Positions 1 through 5,454 of a stretch of DNA of 6,543 nucleotides are shown piece by piece. Source of the DNA: Alphaproteobacteria bacterium UBA2723 (GTDB lineage: Bacteria > Pseudomonadota > Alphaproteobacteria > RF32 > CAG-239); contig DEKL01000044.1 in assembly GCA_002353835.1 (NCBI GenBank), forward strand, positions 258 to 6,800, read 5' to 3'. A program made the position numbers and the translations under genes. How positions within the stretch are numbered: position 1 is the stretch's first letter; every line of letters starts with the position of its first letter. The notes under the pieces were generated by a model. The model did not search any database. It worked only from the letters and a program-made list of their open reading frames with translations, and was not told the DNA's origin.

Positions 1-898
1 ACTTATTATCATCGGCCAATTTCTGTAATTTGCTACGTAAATAAGTATTTGCCGCAACACCGCCGGAAACGACTAAATGTTTTCCCTCCGGGTAGTGCTC
101 CTTAAAATAAGATATGGCACGCTTTAATTTACGGCATAGACAATCCGTTGCCGTATATTGGAAACAGGCACAAATATCAGCAACATCTCGCGCCGGAACA
201 TCAGCGTGAGTGATATCTCCATCCGGGGCATAGGTTTCAACAATTTTGCGAACAGCAGTTTTTAAGCCGGAAAAAGATAAATTACAATCCGGAACACCGA
301 TTAACGGGCGCGGTAGGGTAAAGCGACTTTCATCACCGGTGGCAGCTAATTTCTCCACAGCAGGACCTCCGGGATACCCTAAACCAAGCATTTTCGCCAC
401 CTTATCAAAGGCTTCGCCGGCAGCATCATCAATGGTTGTGCCTAGGCGCTCGTATTCGCCGACATCTTTAACAACTAAAATCTGGCAATGCCCGCCGGAA
501 GTGAGCAACAATAAATATGGAAATTTAACATCATTGGTTATTCTGGCGGCAAGTGCATGTCCCTCTAAGTGATTAACCGCAACAAACGGCTTGTTTAAGG
601 CAATAGATAAAGCTTTTGCCGTCATCACACCGACAATAACACCACCGATAAGTCCCGGACCGGATGCGGCAGCAACAGCATCAATATCGTTAAAGCTAAG
701 ATTTGTCTTAGCAAAACACTGTTCTAAAATATTGTCTATATGCTCCAAATGCGAACGAGCGGCAATTTCCGGTACCACCCCGCCAAATGCTTTATGTTCT
801 TCTTGTGATAAAAGAGCCTCGCCTAAAATTTCTTTCTTATCATTCACAAGCGCAGCCGCCGTTTCATCACAGCTACTCTCTATTCCTAAAACTATCAT
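1..898 (-). CDS. tsaD: TsaD, tRNA N6-adenosine threonylcarbamoyltransferase (C-terminal end missing)
   Basis: TsaD transfers the threonylcarbamoyl group from TC-AMP to A37 of ANN-reading tRNAs, acting in the cytoplasm with TsaB and TsaE. Translating the minus strand from the ATG at 898-896 gives 299 uninterrupted codons that run off the left edge. The family is usually near 340 residues, so about 40 C-terminal residues, including the last metal-binding Asp region, lie outside. The N-terminus reads [18 protein letters not shown], the family signature. The metal-binding pair is in [10 protein letters not shown] (H110, H114). The ASKHA nucleotide-binding loop TSGGHCQ is at 133-139, LSFSGLKTA at 207-215 and VVSGGVAAN at 276-284. 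A GGAAG ribosome-binding site (911-907) sits 8 nt upstream of the ATG. The gene is divergent from the Mic60-like operon. An oddity is a CxC-x7-CxC cysteine set at 243-255, where the family normally has small aliphatic residues. Identity is very secure. Confidence 0.97.
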   Translation of the reverse strand, partial: MIVLGIESSCDETAAALVNDKKEILGEALLSQEEHKAFGGVVPEIAARSHLEHIDNILEQCFAKTNLSFNDIDAVAAASGPGLIGGVIVGVMTAKALSIALNKPFVAVNHLEGHALAARITNDVKFPYLLLLTSGGHCQILVVKDVGEYERLGTTIDDAAGEAFDKVAKMLGLGYPGGPAVEKLAATGDESRFTLPRPLIGVPDCNLSFSGLKTAVRKIVETYAPDGDITHADVPARDVADICACFQYTATDCLCRKLKRAISYFKEHYPEGKHLVVSGGVAANTYLRSKLQKLADDNK

Positions 899-992
899 GT
901 TTGTTACTTCCAAAAATATTGAAGTTTATTTTTTTATTTTATAAACTATATTTATTGAGATTGCAAACAACTATTTTAGGGAGCCAGTAAAA
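899..992. promoter_or_regulatory. Divergent AT-rich intergenic promoter region between tsaD and the Mic60-like gene
   Basis: These 94 bases separate two divergent starts and are extremely A/T-rich from about 911 to 960. On the plus strand, TATATT (947-952) or TATAAA (940-945) could serve as a -10 box for the three-gene operon. No good -35 hexamer lies at standard spacing; TTGAAG at 919-924 is the nearest candidate, but its spacing is poor (15 or 22 nt). On the minus strand, TATAAA (943-938) is a possible -10 for tsaD. I infer a promoter region from gene orientation and composition, and no exact promoter can be assigned. Confidence 0.4.
974..983 (+). promoter_or_regulatory. Ribosome-binding site of the Mic60-like gene (TTTTAGGGAG)
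   Basis: AGGGAG at 978-983 lies 9 nt before the ATG at 993 and fixes that start. The ten bases TTTTAGGGAG are exactly complementary to CTCCCTAAAA, which occurs in both loops of the putative minus-strand RNA at 4974-5302. The ribosome-binding role is well supported; regulation by that RNA is only a hypothesis. Confidence 0.8.
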
Positions 993-2078
993 ATGTCTGA
1001 AAAAGCCGTTAAATCAGAGAAACAAACACCAAAAGTTAAATCTTCAAAGGGTTTAATGTGGGCAATTGCCGTTGTTGCGGTTGTTTTGTTGGAGGTCGGC
1101 GGTGTTGCTACCGCAGTTAAATTAACAGAGGCGCGTAACCAGGCTGATACGGCAAAACTCTATAATATCCAAGAGCAAATGGCCGCACAAGATATTCGCA
1201 TAGAAACATTGGAAAAATTACCTTCAAGCATCTCTACAACAAGTCAACAATTAGGTGCAACAGCACATACGGTTAATGTTCTTTCCGAAAACTTTGGTAA
1301 GCTTTTTGATGAGGTTGGCAATAATAAAGTTCCTGCTTTAGAGCAAAAAGTTGCTACTCTGATGCACCAGATTGAGGTTTTAGAAGAAAATCGCAGTAAT
1401 GATAATCTGCTTTTAAGCTTGGCGCTGATTATCAAGGAAAATGCTTTATATCACAAAGATTTTGCATTGGAGGCAACTGTTTTAAACGACTTAGGGCGTA
1501 ACAATGAAGCGATTAAGTCTGATATTGAAATAGTCAGCCTTTATAAAGGTAAAACCATCGCGGATAATAAAGAGTTGCTGGACCAATTCACGCAAATTAT
1601 TAAAGATTTTAATTTCAAAAAGATAGAAGAAGCAGAAGCGGTTCAACCGAAAGAACAGGAACAAACATTTTTTGCCAAGTGCCTTAAGTTTATAAAAGGA
1701 ATTGCAAGCGGTATGCCTTTTGATAAAGTTGTTGTCTTAAAGAAGGAAAAGAAAACAGCTCATCAAAAGCAGTTATTGGCTGATTTGAGCAATTTGGTAA
1801 ATCAATATAAATTTTCTGAAGCGTTACAGTATATCACAGAAAATAGTGAATTTGCTACGGCAGAAAATAAAGATTTGGCAAGTTGGCAGTTAAAAGTCCA
1901 AGATAATCTTGCTTTCAACAATGCTTTATCTCATATCATCACGGCACAATTAAATGCCTTGCGTGAAGATATAAGCAATAATGTTATTAAAGCACCGGAA
2001 CCGCAAGTTGAAGAACAGAAGACCGAGGGTGTTGCCGATGAAGCCGAGCCTCAAGCAGAGGAAGTCTTAAATGATTAA
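993..2078 (+). CDS. Mic60/mitofilin-like inner-membrane protein (COG4223-type, hemY-linked)
   Basis: This 361-residue protein has the layout of alphaproteobacterial Mic60 homologues. It has a short basic cytoplasmic N-terminus (1-20), one transmembrane helix (about 21-43) and a long predicted coiled coil (about 44-135). A helical mitofilin-type region follows (about 136-325), with LLLSLALIIKENALYHKDF at 139-157 and ASWQLKVQDNLAFNNAL at 296-312. The tail is acidic and Glu-rich (333-361). In the family, Mic60 shapes intracytoplasmic or cristae membranes and links inner to outer membrane, with the coiled-coil part in the periplasm. The gene opens the operon and overlaps hemY by 8 nt, a conserved pairing. 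I recognise it from architecture, context and the pattern of the C-terminal region, not from strong sequence identity. In most relatives hemC and hemD lie upstream; here tsaD is the direct divergent neighbour. Alternative: a lineage-specific coiled-coil anchor protein coupled to HemY. Confidence 0.72.
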   Translation: MSEKAVKSEKQTPKVKSSKGLMWAIAVVAVVLLEVGGVATAVKLTEARNQADTAKLYNIQEQMAAQDIRIETLEKLPSSISTTSQQLGATAHTVNVLSENFGKLFDEVGNNKVPALEQKVATLMHQIEVLEENRSNDNLLLSLALIIKENALYHKDFALEATVLNDLGRNNEAIKSDIEIVSLYKGKTIADNKELLDQFTQIIKDFNFKKIEEAEAVQPKEQEQTFFAKCLKFIKGIASGMPFDKVVVLKKEKKTAHQKQLLADLSNLVNQYKFSEALQYITENSEFATAENKDLASWQLKVQDNLAFNNALSHIITAQLNALREDISNNVIKAPEPQVEEQKTEGVADEAEPQAEEVLND

Positions 2079-3492
2079 ATACTTCTTTAAGCTTACTATC
2101 GTTTTTCTTTTGGCGGGACTATATTTTTATTTTGCGGACATTAAAAGTGTCAGTGTAAATATGTCCGGTAGTAAGCAGGTTATATCCGTTTATACGATTT
2201 TATGGATAGCTTTTGCAATTGTCCTCTTGGCGGAATTGGTGTTTCTTATGTTTAAGGGGCTTGTTCAAGCCTTGAAAAATGACGTATTGATTTCCAATCA
2301 CATCTTTGAATCAGAAAAAGATGCCATGGCTGGTGCCAAAACAGCAAAAGAAACTAAGATGATTCTGAGCCACAGCCAGTTTGATGAAGCTGCAATTTTG
2401 ATTGTTAAGGCGATGGGTTCTATTTCTTCCGACAGCTTGAACGAGGCACGGCGGCATTTGGTTAATCTGCGCAAAATTATCGGTAATGACGCTATTCTTG
2501 ATATCTTAATGCTTAAAATCTATAAAGCGGAAAAAAATTTTGATAAAATGGAGCAAATATCACAAAAGCTTATGCAAAATGAAAATATCCAGCTTGTCGG
2601 TATGAAAGCGGCATTGGAAGCGCAAATCGGTAAAAAAGAATTTACGGAAGCGCTTAAGACGGTTAATCAGGCATTTGAAGTCCGGCAAGATTTATATTGG
2701 GTTATCAGCAGTGCCTTTTTATTACGTGCACAGAATAACGATTGGATGGGAGCGATGGAAGTGTTAGATGCCGGAATTGATAAAAATATTACTCCGGCCT
2801 CAAAAGCTTCACGCCTCAGAGCTGTTGCTCTTTATCAATTAGCCAAACAAGCGCAAAAAGACGGCGATAAAACAAAATTTTTCAAATTTATTACCCAGGC
2901 ATTACAGGAAAATAATCGCCTTATTCCGGCTGCTTTGGATTTGGCTGATTATTACATGAAGAATGATAAGCAAGTACGCAAAGCGGAAGCCGTTTTATAT
3001 GCTATTTGGAGTGAAAACCCGAGTTATGATGTGGCTAGGGCTTATTTAGCGCTGTTTCCTAAAGATACGAAGTTTGAAAAAATTCAACGCATGGAAAAAC
3101 TTGCTTTAGCAAATACCAAACGGCCGTCGTTAAATAATCTTATTTTGGCTGAGCTTTATGTTGATGCTAAAAAGTATGCTAAGGCACGGACAGAGTGTAA
3201 CCTCTTCTTATTGAAAAATCCGGCAACGGAAAAAGTGGCATTGTTATTGGACAAGTTGGAAGAAAGACCGAAAAAAGGCAAGGCTGGTGGGATTGTTGAT
3301 TCCATCAAATCACGCATTTCAGCATTTAACAAAGAAGGAACGACCTATCCGAAAGATTTTCAGTGGGTTTGTGCCAACTGCGGGCATGTGTCAGATAAAT
3401 GGGAGCCGATTTGCCCGGAATGTGGTGAAATCGGGCGTAATTATTGGCATTTATATGTTGATAAACATTCATCATTAACAGAAGAGATTTAA
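2071..3492 (+). CDS. hemY: HemY-like inner-membrane TPR protein with C-terminal zinc ribbon
   Basis: This is a 473-residue protein of the HemY family named for its link to haem-biosynthesis operons; its molecular job is unsettled. Two transmembrane helices (about 4-22 and 39-66) form the family's N-terminal hairpin. The linker with VLISNHIFESEKDAMAGAK follows, and then a long helical TPR solenoid (about 95-395), with repeat-like segments such as AEKNFDKMEQISQKLMQN and KKEFTEALKTVNQAFEV. The C-terminus carries CANC (434-437) and CPEC (448-451) separated by ten residues, with WEP between. This is a rubredoxin-like zinc ribbon similar in idea to that of LapB/YciM. The ATG at 2071 is preceded by AGAGGAAG (2057-2064) and overlaps the stop of the Mic60-like gene, implying translational coupling. 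Presumably the TPR part scaffolds partners at the membrane. The family is sure; the process served here is not, since no haem enzyme gene lies in the window. Confidence 0.85.
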   Translation: MIKYFFKLTIVFLLAGLYFYFADIKSVSVNMSGSKQVISVYTILWIAFAIVLLAELVFLMFKGLVQALKNDVLISNHIFESEKDAMAGAKTAKETKMILSHSQFDEAAILIVKAMGSISSDSLNEARRHLVNLRKIIGNDAILDILMLKIYKAEKNFDKMEQISQKLMQNENIQLVGMKAALEAQIGKKEFTEALKTVNQAFEVRQDLYWVISSAFLLRAQNNDWMGAMEVLDAGIDKNITPASKASRLRAVALYQLAKQAQKDGDKTKFFKFITQALQENNRLIPAALDLADYYMKNDKQVRKAEAVLYAIWSENPSYDVARAYLALFPKDTKFEKIQRMEKLALANTKRPSLNNLILAELYVDAKKYAKARTECNLFLLKNPATEKVALLLDKLEERPKKGKAGGIVDSIKSRISAFNKEGTTYPKDFQWVCANCGHVSDKWEPICPECGEIGRNYWHLYVDKHSSLTEEI

Positions 3493-3499
3493 GGTTATT

Positions 3500-4900
3500 A
3501 TGGGTAACAATCTAGAAAAACTTTGGGCTGAAAAGTATAAATGTGTGCCGACACAGTTAGAAAGAATAAAAGAAATTTCTGCGGCGGCAACTGCTTTTAA
3601 TACCAATATTGATGCCATTGTTAAAATCAGCGGGAGCCGTTTAAAAACTATCCTTGAGAGCAGTAAGATGCCGGTTGAAATGCTGACAAATATCAAGCAG
3701 ACGCAATTTGATAAGCCGACAGACGTTCTTTTAGGTATTGTCAAATGTTTCAGCCGCGGTATTGCCGAAGAATGGGTTACCGAAGATGAAAAAATATATA
3801 AATGGATAGAAAAAAATCTCGGTTATCATCATCTGCAAATGGGCGGACAAGGCGGTATTATTGCAAACACACTGGCTTTATTAGGCATAAAGAAAGTTAT
3901 TGCGCATACAAATTCACACCCGAAATTACAAGCTGAGCAATTTTTAGATTTAGAAAATTTATTTGCCTTAGATGAGCGTGGTAATTTAAAAAAGGCAAGC
4001 ACCATTTCCCGAAGCAAAGACACCCCGCTTATTCATTGGATTATTGAGTTTGATAAAGGGGATAGTTTCACTTATCAGGGAAAGAGTTTTACCTGCCCGA
4101 AATCAAACCGCTTTATTGCCACTTATGATCCGTTAAATATTAATCTTGTGATGAACGAGGGGTTTGATAAGTATATGCAAAATAATCCCGTTGAGTATCT
4201 GGTTTTATCGGGGTTTCATCCTCTTTTATCCAAAAATAACGGTGTTGAGCTATTAAAAAATGCCGTACCGGTTATTAAAAATTGGCAAAAAGCAAATCCG
4301 AAAATGATAACTCATCTAGAAATTGCCTCCACGCAGGACAAAGTTATCCGTAAAAATATTCTAAAGTTCATTGTTCCCTTAGCGCAGTCTATGGGGCTAA
4401 ATGAGCGTGAGACCATAGATTTATTAAATGTTTCCGGGCAAAAAGAATTGGCAAAGAAGATAGAAAAAGAAACAACAAGTTGCCACTTATTTGAAGCTTT
4501 GGTATTTTTGAAAGAAACACTTAATATTGCACGCATTCAGCTACATATGTTCGGCTTATATATGACCATTCAAGATAAGAATTTTCCCTATTCTGCCGAA
4601 CAAAACTTAAAGGGGATGATGACAGCCTCTGTTGTTTCATCTTCTAAAGCCTTTCATGGTGCATTGGAAAAATATGATGATATCAGCTTAACCAAAGATT
4701 ATCCGCCTTCTGACACCGGTTTAAAAGAACTGACAGCCTTGGCAAAAATGCTTAAAAAACCGGAATTGGCAGAAATTGGTGTTGCCGAATATAAAGGGTA
4801 TGTCATCAGTGCCATTCCAACCATTTTGATTGATAAGCCCAAGACCTTAGTCGGCATGGGCGATACGATTTCATCCGTATCATTACTGGCCGGAAGATAG
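3500..4900 (+). CDS. ADP-dependent glucokinase/phosphofructokinase family protein
   Basis: This 466-residue protein belongs to the ADP-dependent sugar kinases, a ribokinase-superfamily branch that phosphorylates glucose or fructose 6-phosphate using ADP and releasing AMP. All landmark motifs are visible. The sugar-side FNTNIDAIV is at 33-41 and the glycine-rich QMGGQGGIIAN at 113-123. LVLSGFHPL is at 234-242, HxE as THLEIAST (H272, E274) and NxxE as LNERE (N301, E304, Mg-associated). RIQLHMFGLY is at 345-354, and the GxGD catalytic motif at 452-455 (VGMGDTISS), with D455 as the expected base. Length matches archaeal members (about 450-480). The ATG follows AAGG (3491-3494) and lies 7 nt after the hemY stop, so it is probably co-transcribed. 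The family is known mainly from archaea and animals, with scattered bacterial members, so transfer is plausible. Substrate (glucose, fructose 6-phosphate or another) cannot be read from sequence. No signal peptide is seen, so a cytoplasmic location is expected. Confidence 0.88.
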   Translation: MGNNLEKLWAEKYKCVPTQLERIKEISAAATAFNTNIDAIVKISGSRLKTILESSKMPVEMLTNIKQTQFDKPTDVLLGIVKCFSRGIAEEWVTEDEKIYKWIEKNLGYHHLQMGGQGGIIANTLALLGIKKVIAHTNSHPKLQAEQFLDLENLFALDERGNLKKASTISRSKDTPLIHWIIEFDKGDSFTYQGKSFTCPKSNRFIATYDPLNINLVMNEGFDKYMQNNPVEYLVLSGFHPLLSKNNGVELLKNAVPVIKNWQKANPKMITHLEIASTQDKVIRKNILKFIVPLAQSMGLNERETIDLLNVSGQKELAKKIEKETTSCHLFEALVFLKETLNIARIQLHMFGLYMTIQDKNFPYSAEQNLKGMMTASVVSSSKAFHGALEKYDDISLTKDYPPSDTGLKELTALAKMLKKPELAEIGVAEYKGYVISAIPTILIDKPKTLVGMGDTISSVSLLAGR

Positions 4901-4908
4901 TTTTTATA

Positions 4909-4964
4909 CCCGTCATTGTGAGTGGTAATCCCCGTGTGGACAACACCGAAGCAATCTCTTACGA
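4909..4964. repeat. Dispersed palindromic-repeat-like element (GTCATTG...GAAGCAATC type)
   Basis: Nine bases after the kinase stop, CCCGTCATTGTGAG (4909-4922) and CGAAGCAATCTC (4947-4958) bracket a 24-base centre containing GTGT-GGACA-ACAC. The two flanks resemble the intergenic repeats with GTCATTGCGAG...GAAGCAATC ends that I know from many proteobacterial, including alphaproteobacterial, genomes. Only one copy is in the window, so repetition is not shown here. It may also help end the plus-strand operon, which otherwise has no clear terminator. Confidence 0.45.
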
Positions 4965-4973
4965 ATACACCAC

Positions 4974-5004
4974 AAAAAAACACCGCCGGTTTATACCGAC
5001 GGTG
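4974..5004 (-). terminator. Rho-independent terminator of the minus-strand small RNA
   Basis: Read on the minus strand, CACCGTCGG (5004-4996) and CCGGCGGTG (4989-4981) form a 9-bp stem around a 6-nt loop, followed at once by seven T (4980-4974). The one non-Watson-Crick position is a G-U wobble in the minus-strand RNA but would be an A-C mismatch in the plus-strand RNA. The plus strand also lacks a T-run after the stem. The terminator is therefore strand-specific and ends leftward transcription. Confidence 0.85.
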
Positions 5005-5011
5005 CACATAG

Positions 5012-5078
5012 AAATAAGCCACTATATTTTTTTAGGGAGGGAGACTGATATTTGAGATTTAGGGTTAGCGGCTTATTT
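5012..5078 (-). repeat. Hairpin unit 1 of the small RNA (CUCCCUCCCU loop)
   Basis: Perfect 9-bp inverted repeat AAATAAGCC (5012-5020) and GGCTTATTT (5070-5078) encloses a 49-nt loop. The loop carries, on the plus strand, TTTTTTTAGGGAGGGAGA (5027-5044), read on the minus strand as TCTCCCTCCCTAAAAAAA. It is the second copy in transcript order and lies 7 nt before the terminator hairpin. Confidence 0.75.
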
Positions 5079-5083
5079 GTTGT

Positions 5084-5153
5084 TAAATAAACCGACTTTT
5101 GTTTTTTAGGGAGGGAGATGAGAAATTAGAACAGACAATTATCGGTTTATTTA
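5084..5153 (-). repeat. Hairpin unit 2 of the small RNA (CUCCCUCCCU loop)
   Basis: Perfect 12-bp inverted repeat TAAATAAACCGA (5084-5095) and TCGGTTTATTTA (5142-5153) encloses a 46-nt loop with TTTTTTAGGGAGGGAGA (5102-5118) on the plus strand. The loop motif is shared with unit 1, while the stems differ in sequence and length and the rest of the loops has diverged. That suggests an old duplication with the motif and the paired state kept. Confidence 0.75.
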
Positions 5154-5217
5154 GCGGACGGGATAACTACTTTTTTTGTTTTATGCGGCGTTTATTAGAC
5201 AAATTATTATTTATTGC

Positions 5218-5247
5218 GTTATAAAGTGGGCTATCCCGATAGGTCAG
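5218..5247 (-). promoter_or_regulatory. Alternative internal sigma70-like promoter
   Basis: On the minus strand, CTGACC (5247-5242, four of six consensus bases) is followed after 18 nt by TATAAC (5223-5218, five of six). A start near 5211 would give a shorter RNA still containing both hairpins. The small palindrome CTATC-CC-GATAG (5231-5242) lies in the spacer and could be an operator. In A/T-rich DNA such matches occur by chance. Confidence 0.3.
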
Positions 5248-5308
5248 AAACCTGAAATAATAGAGGTAAAATCTATTTATTTGATGAATTTTTTCTCTTT
5301 ATGGACAT

Positions 5309-5359
5309 AAATTACACAACTTTTTACTTTTTGTCAAGAAGTTTTTTAAATTTTTTTAA
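5309..5359 (-). promoter_or_regulatory. Strong-looking sigma70 promoter with UP-like A/T tract for the small RNA
   Basis: On the minus strand, a perfect -35 box TTGACA (5337-5332) is followed after 17 nt by TAATTT (5314-5309), a weaker -10. Directly upstream, 5359-5342 reads as runs of A and T (A7, T3, A6 within it), like an UP element that contacts the alpha subunit of RNA polymerase. It sits between the terminator at 5397-5433 and the small RNA, so its only visible client is that RNA. Confidence 0.55.
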
Positions 5360-5396
5360 GTCTCACCATTTTTTCAGAAAAGTCTTGTTTTTCCTA

Positions 5397-5433
5397 CACA
5401 AAAAAGGCGGATAAATACACCGCCTTTTTTGTG
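5397..5433. terminator. Bidirectional Rho-independent terminator after the Cys-rich gene
   Basis: CACAAAAAAGGCGG (5397-5410) and CCGCCTTTTTTGTG (5420-5433) are a perfect 14-bp inverted repeat around a 9-nt loop. The GC core is GGCGG/CCGCC, with T6 after it on either strand. It lies 21 nt past the stop codon of the minus-strand gene and isolates that gene from the small RNA unit. On the plus strand it could also stop readthrough from the kinase operon. Confidence 0.9.
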
Positions 5434-5454
5434 AGATTTAACAGACTATTCCGA

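Larger units (their letters stand above)
4974..5302 (-). ncRNA. Putative small RNA with two tandem anti-Shine-Dalgarno loops
   Basis: A complete minus-strand transcription unit is visible with no convincing ORF. It has a TTGACA promoter at 5337-5309 (start near 5302), two tandem hairpins (5153-5084 and 5078-5012) and an intrinsic terminator (5004-4974), predicting about 330 nt. A weaker internal promoter (5247-5218) would give about 240 nt. Each hairpin has a perfect stem (12 and 9 bp) closing a 46-49-nt loop with the same motif TCTCCCTCCCTAAAAAA, which mimics the 16S anti-Shine-Dalgarno sequence. Such loops are expected to bind ribosome-binding sites; CTCCCTAAAA is fully complementary to the one at 974-983. 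The 5' part (about 5302-5160) is A/U-rich and can form a 7-bp long-range stem (5232-5238 with 5159-5165). The layout recalls tandem CUCCUCCC-loop regulatory RNAs of alphaproteobacteria, but no Rfam family is recognised. The structure is seen; the transcript and function are inferred. Alternative: a repetitive element with no regulatory role. Confidence 0.6.

Noticed and set aside
246..990. Plus-strand open frames at 246-572, 591-944 and 787-990
   Set aside because: They lie antisense to the intact tsaD frame, or run into its promoter region, and have low-complexity products without motifs.
4699..5022. Minus-strand frame of 107 codons
   Set aside because: It runs antisense to the kinase 3' end and through the dispersed repeat and terminator hairpin, so it is not a plausible gene.
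5027..5118. CsrA/RsmA-binding decoy or G-quadruplex on the plus strand (AGGGAGGGAGA)
   Set aside because: The plus strand has no promoter or terminator fitting this segment, GGA motifs are not in small hairpin loops, and four closely spaced G-runs are absent. The minus-strand reading explains more.
5118..5129. Leader peptide ATG AGA AAT TAG after AGGGAGGGAG
   Set aside because: The SD-like run abuts the ATG with no spacing and the frame encodes three residues.
5012..5153. Two-repeat CRISPR-like array
   Set aside because: Only two units with different stems and no constant repeat plus unique spacer layout; no cas genes nearby.
5160..5302. Known structured RNA (tmRNA, 6S, RNase P, SRP RNA, riboswitch)
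   Set aside because: I looked for conserved cores of these classes and saw none; only A/U-rich sequence with short palindromes.
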